Shown one piece after another: positions 1-11,407 of a stretch of DNA of 64,000 nucleotides (position 1 is its first letter; each line of letters opens with the position of its first letter). Source of the stretch: Benincasa hispida (taxonomy: Eukaryota > Streptophyta > Magnoliopsida > Cucurbitales > Cucurbitaceae). The notes beneath the pieces were generated by a model that was not told the DNA's origin, ran no database searches, and saw only the letters and a list, made by a program, of their open reading frames with translations. Location of the stretch: positions 81,522,345 to 81,586,344 of the forward strand of contig NC_052357.1 of assembly GCF_009727055.1 (NCBI RefSeq). The letters are read 5' to 3'. Made by a program: the position numbers and the translations under genes.

Positions 1-1545
1 AATGAGGAATTTGTTTGAATATGTTAATTCTGCATTGTGTCATGTTTTGATTTATTAGTTATGCAACTTTGTGATTATTTTGGTTATTAATTAATTAGGG
101 GCTGAATATTCTGGAATATGAAAGTACCGAGAAGCATCTTCTACTACTTCCAAAACAAAATAATGTGTGTGCATGCACCTTGAAACCAATGAGCTATGTA
201 TGAAGTATTTGATTTCTTTCTTTTTTTGAAAAAATTTAGATGATTGATAATTTTGAGAATATGAAGATTTGAACTTCGAATGAACTGCTCTCTGTCCATT
301 ATAACATTTTGTTTTGTAGATATGCATATTGCTTGTTGTATATTAACTGAGATGTGGTGAAGTTTTGTTTCATTATCTGCTAGCTTGGTTAAATATTGTG
401 GTCGGAACATTATGTTATGTATTTTAAGGAATTTGGTAGGGTATTGGACAACGAGTTTGAGAATTTTAAAAATACTTCTTTGTGCATTGGGAAGGAGCAA
501 GTGGTAGGATGTTCACTGATAAAATCTTTTGTGCCTATTTTGAGGCATATTTGCATAATTTAAAGTGTGACCTTTTTAGTGTTTAATAAATCTTCTCGAC
601 AACAAGCCTTGAAATATATCTATAATGGTATCATATTGTCCATTTTGGATAAACACGTATGGACATACTTTTGGTTTCATTTAAAACGCCACATAACATA
701 CGAGATAGTTGTCTTATTTATATACATATGATTATACCCTTATCTAGTCAATGTGGGACTTTGGTCACAACCCTAACAATCCTCCACTCGAACAAAGGAC
801 TACCAAAGTCTCTCCTCAAATAGTCATGTATTCTTATAGCTCTTATCTAGGCCAATCCCTCTTTCACTAGAATACATTGCCTATCCACTAGAGTTCAACC
901 ACATGCTACACAATGATTACATCTACCGAGACTCACCACTTCTTTGTTCAACACATGAAGATTCTATCAATATTACTAAGTCGGGCACGAGTATGATATC
1001 ATTTATTAGGGCAATGACCCTTCAAATATCTCTATAATGGTATGATAATATATTATCCATGGATTTGCTTTCGGTTTCATCCAAAATTGTCACATGCCAT
1101 TAGAGATTGTTGTGTATACATGATCTTCTCCTTATATAGCCAATATGAAACTTTGGTTACATTTTTAACAAACAAAATGTTTCGTAAGCATTTAAAAAGC
1201 CATTCTAAAATACATAAAGTTGAGAAAATGCTTATCACTCTTTGTGATACTTAAATAGGGAAGCTTTGAACAATTGTCTTTTTAACATGGGATTTTAAGA
1301 ACTCATGTTTTGTGTACAACTACCTTTTCCCTTTCTTAACAATGAGAGATTTATGATTTTATCTTATACTATATATAAACTTCAAGGTTTTCAGGCCAAC
1401 ATTTTATTATTTAGACAATAACTTAAATTCTTTAGCATAAATTGACAACTCTCATTGATTTTCTATTTCTTATGGATAACATATTCCATCAGTACATTGA
1501 GTTTCTGGACTTGTGAAAACTAGATATTTCACTTGTTAATTACAG
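1..1545 (+). other. KNOX gene intron (3' part)
   Basis: AT-rich non-coding sequence ending in a polypyrimidine tract and the acceptor TTACAG at 1540-1545, directly before the ELK/homeodomain exon. Class I KNOX genes usually carry a long intron between the KNOX2 and ELK regions, so the missing 5' exons (MEINOX domain) probably lie left of the window. No exon-like coding stretch was found here. A duplicated repeat occupies 608-1175. Confidence 0.65.
608..1175. repeat. Direct repeat pair inside KNOX intron
   Basis: Two diverged copies of a block of about 155 bp, at about 608-765 and 1020-1175. Both share AAATAT(A/C)TCTATAATGGTAT, then a GGTTTCAT stretch, CCACAT/CACATG, GAGAT(A/T)GTTGT, and end in (A/G)TCAATGTGGGACTTTGG or its mutated form CCAATATGAAACTTTGG. 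The segment between them (770-1015) is not repeated. The class is unknown; the GTGGGACTTTGGTCACAACCC wording is reminiscent of dispersed plant TRIM or MITE sequence, but no LTR boundaries or target duplication could be fixed. Confidence 0.5.
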
Positions 1546-2156
1546 ATGAGAAGTGTGAAGGTATCGGGTCGTCTGAGGACGAACAAGAAAACAGCGGCGG
1601 AGAAACTGAACTACCAGAGATCGATCCACGTGCTGAAGATAGAGAATTAAAGAACCATCTACTGAGGAAGTACAGTGGTTACTTGAGCAGTCTCAAGCAA
1701 GAACTTTCTAAGAAAAAGAAAAAAGGAAAACTCCCAAAAGATGCAAGGCAAAAGCTCCTTAATTGGTGGGAGTTACATTACAAATGGCCATACCCTTCGG
1801 TATGTTTCTCAATTCCATTGTTTAATTTACCAATTGTAACCAAGTTAAGGTTCACGAATACTTTTTCCCGTAAAATTAAAAATATTTTTAAGCACTTAAA
1901 AAGTCATTTTGAACCGACTCGAAGTCTAATTTTAGAATTGATGTTTTTTCAGGAGACAGAGAAAGTGGCATTGGCTGAATCCACTGGGTTGGATCAGAAA
2001 CAAATAAACAATTGGTTCATAAACCAAAGGAAAAGACACTGGAAACCTTCTGAAGATATGCAATTCATGGTGATGGATGGTATTCATCCTCCCAATGCCG
2101 CGCTCTATATCGACAGTCACTATATGACCGATGGCCATTATCGGCTCGGACCATGA
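1546..2156 (+). CDS. KNAT1: KNOX class I homeodomain protein, last two exons
   Basis: 3' part of a KNOTTED1-like TALE homeodomain transcription factor, a nuclear DNA-binding regulator of meristem and internode patterning in known homologues. Exon at 1546-1799 begins after TTACAG with a split codon (phase 1). It encodes an acidic linker, the ELK domain ([21 protein letters not shown]) and the first part of the homeodomain, including the TALE loop residues PYP. Intron 1800-1952 has GTATGT at the donor and TTTCAG at the acceptor. Exon 1953-2156 encodes the recognition helix ([11 protein letters not shown]) and ends in TGA. The C-terminal tail ([10 protein letters not shown], then YRLGP at the end) matches the KNAT1/BREVIPEDICELLUS subgroup rather than STM, so the symbol means KNAT1-like. 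The reading frame stays open across the small intron by chance. The MEINOX exons lie outside the window. Confidence 0.92.
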
Positions 2157-4559
2157 CTGACCGTAAATGTTACTAAAAGTGTCTGCAGATTTGCTATGAA
2201 TTCAACAAGGTTAATTCCTTTCTATAATACCAATCAAATAGTGTGACAAATAATAATGATATATGTGTGATTTTAAGGGATGATATATGCTCAAGTGTTA
2301 TCTTTCCTTTTTTTTCTTTCCTACATTATATTCAAGCCTGCTTGGATAAATTTAGCTCTAGTTTCAATTATCAGAAGGTATATAACTACTCAAAGTAGTT
2401 GATATTTTATGGAAGCTACACAGAAGGGAGGTTTTTCTTTTTTCCTTTTTCAATTTACTTTGAGTTTTTTCCCCTTCTTCTTATTTTCATAATGTTTGTG
2501 TTGCTGAAACTTATTGTAGTATTTGAGTATATTTCATGTTATTCAACATGCATCGAGGAAATATTAATAGAAGAGAAATATTTGTTCCTTGTTGAAAGCT
2601 GGAAAATCACAGGAGTGTGTATAATTGCTAATGTCTTTTACTTTCACTTCAATTTCTTTATTTATGAATATTCTCTCTCCAGATTATTATCTAAACCTGA
2701 TTTTAAAGATAATTTTATGATGCTTCTTTTCTCAAATACTTTATTTTAAGAATTAGAATTAAGCTTCTTGAAGGGTACATAATTTAGGAAGTATTTGGCA
2801 CTAGGGCCATGTTTGTAAGTTAATTTTATGTTTGCTATATTGAATTTGGCTATGTAGGCTTGTGTTGTATTTTACATCTTATTTAAGATCATACTTATTT
2901 ACAAAATGTTTTCTTTCAGTATTTACGTTTAATCTTTGAACTATTCATACCACATCACATAAATTCGAATTGATAAAGTCCATAAATTAAGAGGAGAGAA
3001 TAATGTCCTATTCAAATTGATATTTTAAAATTTTTCCCCATTACAAGTATAAAAGGTTATAATGATATAAGACTCTTGTTTTATATATTATTGAATAAGC
3101 AGAATAATAATTTGCAAGAAGACAATAAGAAAGAAAATACAAATTAGGACTAAATCATAAATTAAACTAACAAAGAAAATTAACTAATTATTCTAAAAAA
3201 ATTAAATAATCTAAATTAACAACTAAAACTAAATATTAACTAGAATACACTAATTATCTAATCAATCTTCACATAATAAATTTTGTTAAAATTGAATCGA
3301 TAGTTCAAACTATATAAAAAAAAAGATTTCGAAGATGGTGGGCCGTTCGTTATATTCTAATTTGGGTCAGATTTAGTTTCAGAAATTTGGGCATATTCTA
3401 TAATTGGCCACACAAACAAGTTTATTCATTAAAAAAGGAAAAATAAATAACTAAAATCAATTATGTATATCTTTGTCGTGGACTACTAAATTTTATTACT
3501 TTAATTTTTTTTTTAAAGGATATTGCTTTAATTCCTTAATGACATAAAAAAGGTTATCTATTTCATATTTGTCATAAAATACTCCAAAACTTATGTCTTT
3601 TTTATTTTATCCTTCATTATTTTATATTTTTGCTTTTCTTTATGTTTGTTTTCGTCATAATCACATCTTCATTACTAATTACGTTTGCCCATCTACTCGC
3701 CGACGCATAAAAACAAATTTCTATCTCTATATAATATATGATATGATAAGTCAACAAACAAATATTAGAAAAATCATGCAATATGTTTATAAAAAAATTC
3801 CAAAAGTCTGTGTTTTGTAGTGTATCTCTCTCTAGGTCGTAACTGTTTCCTTACCTTTTTTAAAAATTGGATTGAATTCAATGATAATGAAACATTTTTT
3901 TTAAATTTATTCTTCTTATTATTATTTGAGTATATATGAAACATCCTTCTAGCAGTTAAGATGTTTATATTTGGATTAGACCTTCAAATTAATTACAATT
4001 TTTCTAACTTTTTATTACACTAGAGAAAAGAGGAATTCGAACGACAAACCTCTCGGTCTTATGTCAGTTGAACTATACTTTCTTTTGAAATTACAATTTT
4101 ATTATTGTTATTTTATTTAGTTCCTTTAATGTAATTGCAACTACTTCTCATTTTTCCTTTTTTTTTTTTAGTTCAACACAATAGGTAAAGATAGAGATTG
4201 GAACATCTAACCTCCTGAAATAGAGAGCATATTTTTGGCACACCACTTGTCGTTTTATCACTATTATTGATCATGATCACCAAATGATTGTAGTTAAAAG
4301 AAAAGTAATAGACAATTTATTCCAACATTCTCTTGGAAATGCATATTTGGAAGTGATTTTAAACTTGTCAAATTCATTCAAGACATACTTAAATATTTCA
4401 AAATCATCTTTTTAATCATATTTACATTTGAAAACCAATTGACAATGAAAGCAATAACTTAAAAAAACTTACAAAGATTATGAGGTCTCTCAATTTCTTC
4501 TTTAAGAGATTCTCGACATGTCTCCTTCAATATGATTTTTTTTAGATTTACCTTTCTTG
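2157..4559. other. KNOX 3' flank and anonymous AT-rich DNA
   Basis: Holds the 3' UTR of the KNOX gene (end not determinable by eye) and AT-rich sequence. No convincing gene was seen. The open frame at 2399-2749 is low-complexity F/L/I-rich and looks spurious. A SINE-like remnant lies at 4018-4085. A segment at about 4430-4545 resembles the repeat at 22590-22910 (CAATTGACAATGA, then GATTATGAGGTC). Confidence 0.6.
4018..4085 (-). repeat. tRNA-derived SINE-like remnant
   Basis: On the - strand it reads as a pol III internal promoter: A-box-like TAGTTCAACTGA (complement of 4064-4075) followed by B-box-like GTTCGAATTCC (complement of about 4032-4042). The spacing is shorter than in a tRNA, so this is degenerate. 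Related copies are at 40358-40412 and 49942-49996. Confidence 0.4.
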
Positions 4560-4564
4560 GGTTC

Positions 4565-5222
4565 TAAAAAACGTATAAACAGCCAAGTGTATATATGATG
4601 ATGGACACAATGATGCTGACAAAAGTAATGAGACAAAAGAAACAAGCATAGAAGAAAAATAACACATAATATATGTTAACCCAGTTCGGTATAACTTTAC
4701 CTACATCTGAGGGGCACAATGCCAAAACTAAAGAGAAGTTTAATATAATTTAGAACAAGAGAAACAACCTAATTGATAGAAACATTATCATGTAATATAG
4801 TAAACCTTAGATAGACAATTTTTTTATACTCTCCCTAAACTTGTCAGCACCTATCTCAAGATCTTTTCTCAGTTCTGGCTTTATTGATCTTGTACATTTA
4901 GACTCCTCCTAAACTCAATGCTTCTCTTCAAGGATTTACCCACGCATGATAACAAAATTGAAGACCACTTCGTTTCTTCGCTTTCAGCAATGGCCGCACA
5001 CCAAAAACAACAACACAACAATCGGATCACAAAAAAGACCTAAATGAGACATTTTCATACTTTCTTTTATAACAGTATCAACAAGAAAGTTACAGACAAG
5101 GAAACCATCAAGATCGGAATCATTCTAAAAACAACTAATTGGACAGTCCAACATGAAGTCAACTGGAAGAGATCCAATATTTCAAAAAAGGAAAATTTGC
5201 ATGCCAAATAAAAGCAATAACA
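4565..5222 (-). repeat. Element A 3' LTR
   Basis: The 658-bp copy of the terminal repeat at the low-coordinate end. On the + strand it starts TAAAAAACGTATAAACAGCC (original TG mutated to TA) and ends AAAGCAATAACA. It aligns along its whole length with 17581-18239, with many substitutions and small indels. Confidence 0.93.
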
Positions 5223-5245
5223 ATCTCCCCCTTTGACATAACAAA
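5223..5245 (-). promoter_or_regulatory. Element A polypurine tract
   Basis: On the - strand, TGTCAAAGGGGGAGAT lies immediately inside the 3' LTR. This is the usual plus-strand primer for reverse transcription in copia elements and fixes the LTR boundary. Confidence 0.85.
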
Positions 5246-5488
5246 TTTCTTTTGTTGGCAATATTAATGAGATAACACAAACAAAAACTACAACAAGGCA
5301 ACAAAAAACAACAAAACTAGAAACCAACTCCCAAAACAACAACAACCAAACCGCCCAGACAACCACCAACAATAAGCCAACAACACCACCCACAAAAAAA
5401 AGACCACAACCACACTCCCCCTTGATTGCCAGAAGAAGAAAATTAAGCATGTGGAAAGGAAGGACATTGTGAAGTAGACAACGCATCA

Positions 5489-6077
5489 TCAAAGGGTAAC
5501 GAAAAACTCAAAAACTAAACCAGAGTATCCACAACCACCCGTTGATCTGTAAGAGAATGAATTAAATAGGTAATTTAATAGCAAAGGATTCAACGTATTG
5601 CAACACTTGATTGTAGACAAAAATGCCAAAATTAAATCGAGAACTAGTGCCAATTTGGTATAAACTGGCAAGCGATGAAGACACTCCAGAACTGTGTGTA
5701 GAAGGACACAAGTTAGCAATACCAATCTTATGAAATATTGCATATTGATGCCCAAGGTGGCAGCAGACAATTGACCAGATGAAGGCCAAGAAGAATAAGT
5801 GCCCCCAGTTAGCTCAATCATCAAAGTTTTCTGTGGACGGATGTGGAGCACTAAGAGTTGGGGTATCATCATGATCAAGAAACACAATGATAACTTCTGC
5901 TGAAATAGTAAAACAAACACCTTCAACATGGACTTTTCTATATTCACTATTACTTGGATCATCAAACAAATTAGGAAGATTGATAAAGAACTCATGAATA
6001 AGTTGAGGATAAAAAGGTCCCAGCTGAGAAACTATCTTCAGCAAACCAGTTTGATTTAAGAGCTCCATGATAGCCAA
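5489..6077 (-). pseudogene. Envelope-like / plant transposon-protein domain (element A)
   Basis: Degenerate coding region between RNase H and the 3' LTR. The first segment (6077-5814) has the pattern FYPQLIHEFFINLP, then VHVEGVCFTISAEVI. A second, frame-shifted segment (5789-5562) has KIGIANLCPSTHSSGVSSSL and ends FVYNQVLQYVESFAIKLPI. I recognise this combination as the plant putative transposon-protein domain often annotated as envelope-like protein next to retroelements. No signal peptide or clear membrane anchor is visible, so an envelope role is a family label rather than a demonstrated function. At least one frameshift around 5795-5815 separates the segments. Confidence 0.65.
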
Positions 6078-6247
6078 ACAAGATTATGTCTTATTTGAAA
6101 CATTTTGTTCATCCCATCAATGGGAACAGACGAAACATTATGAGGAACCTTTCTTCTGCCAATTCAGGTGTTTACTCTTCTTGGTGCCACTGTAGCATTA
6201 ACTACATCAAGAATGAATGAGAATGAACCCTAGAAACTGAATCAAGC

Positions 6248-6895
6248 TCATTTGGAAGAAGGACCAGAAATCTGAGATATTGAGACCGTCTTTTTCATTC
6301 TATGCTTGCCTAGTTCCACAAGCACAACATGGTTATCATAAAAGTCTAATGCAATGTCTTTGTTAATCACAGGTTTACCAGCATTGATATTAGGGTTTTG
6401 AGGGACAGGTGCTTCAACGATAGATGGATCATCAATAATAAGGTCCGAGGTAGTCATATTGTATTCAACATTATCATAAATAGTAACTTGTGCATGCATT
6501 TGAAAGGCGGGAGGAGGCTTAGAGATTAACACACCAGAAAATTCAACAATAGAGGAACCCTCAACATTAGTCGGAACTACATTTTTTTCAACTTTACCAG
6601 ACATATCCATATTCGCTGAGTCATTCACACAAGATTCAGTAGCAACTGAAGAAGACATACTAAGAAATACAGTAGTATTATGATGTTCAGACAATACATG
6701 TAGAGGAGAGAAGACAGAGTCACTTTCATGTAAAACAAAAGAAAGCAAGTTCACATCACCACCAACATAAAGCACAATAGCAAGAGGATCAATTTCAACA
6801 TAGTCTACAAAATCAGATGCATGCACAATATTTTCGGTGTCTATAGTAGATATAATACCTTGATCAACATGCACAACCTTAAAAGTGGCCGAAAT
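6248..6895 (-). pseudogene. N-terminal part of envelope-like region (element A)
   Basis: An open stretch of about 208 codons upstream (on the - strand) of the envelope-like domain, with no recognised domain. It is acidic and rich in S, V and D, and ends with HRMKKTVSISQISGPSSK just before a stop at 6248. Its place between RNase H (ending at 7265) and the envelope-like domain suggests it is the variable N-terminal part of the same extra reading frame. The start is uncertain. The stretch 6896-7264 between it and RNase H shows nothing conserved. Confidence 0.5.
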
Positions 6896-7264
6896 CGAAT
6901 GATGTCATTTGGAAGTGGATGCAACTGGCTTAGCATTGCGATGACGCTTTAATGATGTATAAGGGTTTACCACAGACTAACGCGTATTTTGTGTTCGACT
7001 TCTTGTATCTACCATACTGAAAACATAGAGAGATAGACTACTCAACATAAGATAACTTTTTCCTGAGTACAGCAAGAGAAACCCAAGATCATGGATAAGA
7101 GAGCGATCGTGAGAGATACTTCTGAGACCTTAAGAAGACGTTAATCGATTTAAATATAAGAGGGTAGACGTTTTAACTCTCACATTAATGAGGGCTTTAA
7201 TCAAAGAATACAAAAACCAACCGTCGACCTACATCCCTCGACACATTAGAACAAACATTAATGG

Positions 7265-7540
7265 CTATAAAGGTAATTTACACAATCCAAAGGCTGCCCT
7301 TAGCGATTCAAAAGTAATAGAATCCAGGGGTTTAGTAAAGATGTCTGCAAGCTTCTTATTTATTCTTATACGTTCAAGAGTAATAACTTTGTTATCAACC
7401 AATTCATGGATAAAATGATGCCTAATGTCAATATGTTTCGTTCGACTATGTTGCACAGGATTTTTCAAAATATTTATGGTGCTCGTGTTGTTGCAATACA
7501 AAGTCATAACATCCTGAAACACATTATACTCAGCTAGCAT
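7265..7540 (-). pseudogene. Element A RNase H domain
   Basis: Copia-type RNase H C-terminal half, which degrades the RNA strand of the RNA:DNA hybrid during reverse transcription. Visible motifs are LYCNNTSTINILKNPVQHSR (usual copia CDN has become CNN, so a catalytic-region aspartate is altered), then TKHIDIRHHFI and KKLADIFTKPL. It continues from the RT segment at 7541-8240 across a stop. Confidence 0.88.
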
Positions 7541-8240
7541 TTATTTCATCCAAAGTAATTGAGTACAACTACTGCCATCTGCAACATATTCTGCCTCGAC
7601 AATAGATGAGGATACACAATTCTGCTTCTTACTGAACATTGCGATAAGATTATTTCCCAAGAAAAAGCACCATTCTGATGTACTTTTTCTATCTTCAGTA
7701 CATCTTGCCCAGTCAGCAACACAATATCCAACTAAAATAGGATTTGTATCAAAAGCGTACAGAAGGCCATAATCAACTGTACCATACACATACTTTAGGA
7801 TCCTCTTCGCATTTGTCATATGATTGGTTCTTGGGTTGGACTGATATAGTGCACAAACACCCACTGCAAAAGCAATATCAGAACAACTCGCTGTTAGATA
7901 TAACAAACTTCCTATCATGCTTCTATACAAACTCTCATCAACATGTTTAGTTTTAGAATCTTGCCTGACTTTAGCATGAGTAGAAACAGGGATACGTTTA
8001 GGTTGAGTTTTGTCAAGCCCAAATTTTCTCACCATATTCCTAGCATACTTCTCCTGAGATAGAAAAATCTCTTCTTCCATTTGTTTAATCTATAAACCAA
8101 GGAAGTATGTCAACTCACCCACCATATTCATTTCGAACTCACCCTTCATCTGTTCAAAAGAGGTATATACCATATTCGGTGGCATTCCTCCAGAAATGAT
8201 GTCATCCACGTAGATTTCAGTTATGATGAAGTTCTAAGCA
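7541..8240 (-). pseudogene. Element A reverse transcriptase, palm to connection
   Basis: Second half of copia reverse transcriptase. On the - strand the catalytic YVDD is intact (complement of 8201-8212) and is followed by IISGGM, a stop-containing stretch, then FLSQEKYARNMVRKFGL, SMIGSLLYLTASCSDIAFAV and RILKYVYGT. The following RNase H start carries ADWARCTEDRKSTSEWCFFL. A stop near 8085 breaks the frame. Confidence 0.9.
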
Positions 8241-8282
8241 TCCCTTTTTATGAATTTTTTTGTTAAGAAAACTGTCAGACAA

Positions 8283-8672
8283 TCATACCATGCCCGCGGA
8301 GCTTATTTTAGACATAGAGTGCTTTCTGAAGTTGAAGACATGTTGGATCAATAAACCCTTTGGGTTGTTCACTGACTCTGCATTTAAATACCCATTAAAA
8401 AAATGCACTTTTGACATCTGTTTGAAACAATTTAAACTTAAGCAAACACGAGATTCCCAGAAGAAGATGAATAGCTTCTGATTATGCAACTGGAGCAAAA
8501 GGTTTATCAATATGAAATCCTTTAATTTGGGAGTAGCCGTGGCAACTAGTTTGGACTTGTATCTAGTAACAACTCTGTTTTCATCAGACTTGTTTTTTAA
8601 CATCCTCTTGGTTTCAATTACATTTACATTTTCAGAGCACGAAACAAGAGTCCACACTTGGTTTATAGTGAA
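8283..8672 (-). pseudogene. Element A reverse transcriptase, N-terminal part
   Basis: Begins directly at the insertion point of element B: WTLVSCSENVNVIETKRMLK, then KNKSDENRVVTRYKSKLVA are typical copia RT fingers motifs. Several frameshifts follow; FNGYLNAESVNNPKGL corresponds to the usual FLNGYLNEEVYVEQPKGF region. The piece joins logically to 14052-14441 on the other side of element B. Confidence 0.85.
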
Positions 8673-8677
8673 CTATT

Positions 8678-9346
8678 TGTTGGGCCTGCTTCTTGTTGTA
8701 TGTTTGAAATAAGCCCAAATGATGAATAATATGTGTGGCCTTTCTTGTTGATCTAATTCGTGAGTCCAATTATTTTTCCCCAAAAGAATTTGGTTTGGTA
8801 GAATACTTAGCTACCAATTGTCCACGAGCTTCCAGCTGATGTGTTCCACATGATTTGCTCCACTAATCTTTGCCTGATGAAAGTGAAAGAAAAAATAACT
8901 TTGATGGGTGAAGATTCAGAATTAATTTCCTTTCTCTCTCTCGCTCTCTTGTTCTTCGTCTTTTTGATTTCTTCAGAACTTCTTCTAACCCTAATTTCTC
9001 TGTTTGATTTCGTACGACTGCTCGAGCAAACGATGAAGAACAAATGCATGCAATCGTGTAGACGAAGGGAAGAAAAGAAGTGTTACACAACGATATACGT
9101 GGTTCGGTGTAATGTTACCTACATCCACGAAAAGGAGAGAGATCTTTATTGAGAGCTAAGTCACGAATTCTTTCTTTTACAGATTTCAATTTTTTCTTGA
9201 AGCTATTGTAATTGTATGCTACGAAATTTGTAAATGATGAGTACTTATACATTTTTCTGATACAAGTAGTTACAATAATAGACTGTAAAAGTTAAAGAAA
9301 TGTGAAATAGTTCTTGAATGTTGAATGTTTGAGCTTATATTCTTCA
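8678..9346 (-). repeat. Element B 3' LTR
   Basis: 669 bp, starting TGTTGGGCCTGCTTCTTG and ending TTATATTCTTCA on the + strand. It contains a CT-rich tract (8930-8960). The sister LTR at 13467-14051 is shorter because of internal rearrangement. The polypurine tract GCTTAAAGTGGAGATT (- strand, complement of 9347-9362) abuts it. Confidence 0.94.
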
Positions 9347-9402
9347 AATCTCCACTTTAAGCTGATCATGCAAGCTCTTTTCTTTCCAGATTTAACATGT
9401 CT

Positions 9403-10191
9403 TCACCCTTTTTCAGAAAGCTGGAACCTGATCTGACCAAGGCAGTTTGCTAGCTTGAGTTTACTCACAGGTTTGGTAAGCATGTCGGCTGCGTTTTCAG
9501 TAGTCTGAACTTTAAGCACCTTGACTTCTCCTTTCTCTATTCCGTCTCTTACAAAATGATACTTAATGTCTATGTGTTTGGTCCTTGAATGATACTGAGA
9601 GTTTTTGGATAGGTGAATGGTACTTTGGTTATCACAGTAGATTTTTACTACTGTTTGATTAATACCAAAGTCCTTCATCAACCCCTTTAACCACAGTGCT
9701 TCTTTTATTGCTTCTGATGAAGCTATGTACTCTGCTTCTGTGGTTGATAATGTTGTGATTGACTGTAAATTTGCTTTTCAATACAACAAATTAGGACCAA
9801 ATAAGAATATATAACTTGTTAATGATCTTCTTTTGTCTTGGTCACCTGCAAAATCTGAATCAACATATCCATATAGCTCTAAATTTGATTCATTAGTACT
9901 TTTATATGTTAATTTTGAATGTTTAGACCAAATTAGATATCTTAAAATCCATTTTGTTGCTTCCCAGTCTCTTTTTCCAGGGTTAGACATGTATCTACTG
10001 ACTAGACTAAGGCTGTATAATAGGTCTGGTCTAGTAGATATCATTAAGTATATTAGACTCCGTACTGCTTGATTGTATGGAATTGATTGCATTTGAGTCA
10101 AATGTTCTATGTCTGTTTCTTTTGGTGAGTTTTCTGAGGAAAGTTTAAAATGATTAGCAATAGGTATAGTGATTGGTTTTGCATTAGACAT
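9403..10191 (-). pseudogene. Element B RT C-terminus and RNase H
   Basis: The segment 10191-9778 carries MQSIPYNQAVRSLIYLMIST, RPDLLYSLSLVSRYMSNPG and YGYVDSDFAGDQDKRRSLTS, the copia RT-to-RNase H connection. The segment 9681-9403 carries VKIYCDNQSTIHLSKN (catalytic-region CDN intact), TKHIDIKYHFVRD and NAADMLTKPVSKLK. Between them, about 9682-9777, the EAEYIA-type region is readable on the - strand with a frame break. Confidence 0.9.
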
Positions 10192-10293
10192 ATTAAATCT
10201 GCTAATTACTTTTTCACAGTAGCTTAATTGGCTAATGGTTAGAATTGAGGAAGTTCTGTCCCTTTAAATTTCAATCCCAAGGATCTTTCTAGA

Positions 10294-10932
10294 CTAACCC
10301 AAGTCCTTCATGTCAAATTCTCTCTTTAAGAGATTTTTTACATAAATTAAATCCTCCTTAGATTTCCCTGCTAGTAGCATATCATCAACATAGAGTATTA
10401 GGTAGACTTTGTTTTTATAGGTAGATGAATTAATATAAGAACAAATATCATAAGAGCTTCTTTGAAATCCAATACTCTTTTTGTAATTATTAAGCCTTCT
10501 ATACCAGCATCTAGGGGATTGTTTTAGACCATATATAGACTTATTTAAGAGACAGTATAGGTCTTCCTTTCCTCTTTCTTCAAACCCTTTAGGTTGAACC
10601 ATATAGATAACCTCATCTAAGTTTCCATGAAGGAAAGCCGTTTTAACATCTAGTTGATCTAGTTCAAGGATGTACTGAGCAACTAGAGATAAAAGTAGTC
10701 TAATAGAGGTTTGTTTTACTACTGGTGAAAAAATTTTAGAATAGTCTATGCCTTCCCTCTGCGTAAATCCTTTAGCCACTAACCTTGCCTTGTACCTAGG
10801 TTTTTCTTCTTTAGTAGAACCCTTCTTTAGTTTATATATCCCTTTAGAGGCTATAGGTTTGCATCCTTTAGGAAGAGGGGCTAGGGTTCAAGTATTATTG
10901 ACAGTGAGTGACTCTATTTCTTCACACATAGC
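10294..10932 (-). pseudogene. Element B reverse transcriptase core
   Basis: Largest intact RT block in the window. On the - strand: [54 protein letters not shown], and the catalytic [10 protein letters not shown] with YVDD at the complement of 10381-10392. It ends FDMKDLG, where a stop splits it from the C-terminal part. Another stop separates it from the N-terminal RT residues in 10780-10932. Confidence 0.93.
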
Positions 10933-11286
10933 TTAAATCCAAGACCTGGCATTAGGACAGTTTACTGCCTCTTCAAAAGTGGTTGGTTCTTGGTCATTAA
11001 GGGCTATTGTGGTATTCAGAACTAGGTTCATGTAGTTAGTTTCAATATACCTAGCTGGAGGAACTATCACTCTTCTTTTTCTATCCCTAGCCAAAGAATA
11101 CTGACTTAAATCAGGTACAACTTCACTATTCCTTGTATTTTCATTTGAGATATCTTCTTCTTCTTCTTCTGATTCAATAGGAGGGTTATGGTTAGTGGAA
11201 GAAACTTTAGGTGTCTCCACCTCAATCCTAGCAGTATTAGGGCTATTAGAAACTTCATAGGTTGTCTTTTCTTTTTGCATAAACAT
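10933..11286 (-). pseudogene. Element B integrase-RT linker
   Basis: A low-conservation, acidic stretch with EEEEED in the middle and YSLARDRKRRVIVPPARY, the usual basic motif before copia RT. It ends EEAVNCPNARSWI at the start of the RT domain. Confidence 0.8.
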
Positions 11287-11407
11287 CTTTTTTTCTCTGA
11301 AAGTGACATCTCTGCTTATGACAAACCTTTTCTCAATAGGATTCTACATTTTAAATCCTTTGACACCTTCAGAAAATCCAACAAATATACACTTTACTGC
11401 CCTACCC

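Noticed and set aside
2399..2749. 116-codon open frame after the KNOX gene
   Set aside because: F, L, I and Y dominate because the DNA is T-rich; no domain, and it overlaps the probable 3' UTR.
5067..5492. Open frame of 141 codons on the - strand with many V, L and W
   Set aside because: It overlaps the 3' LTR and polypurine tract of element A; composition reflects GT-rich low-complexity DNA.
8841..9152. Open frames on both strands
   Set aside because: Entirely within the element B LTR, and the strands are open simultaneously, typical of non-coding sequence.
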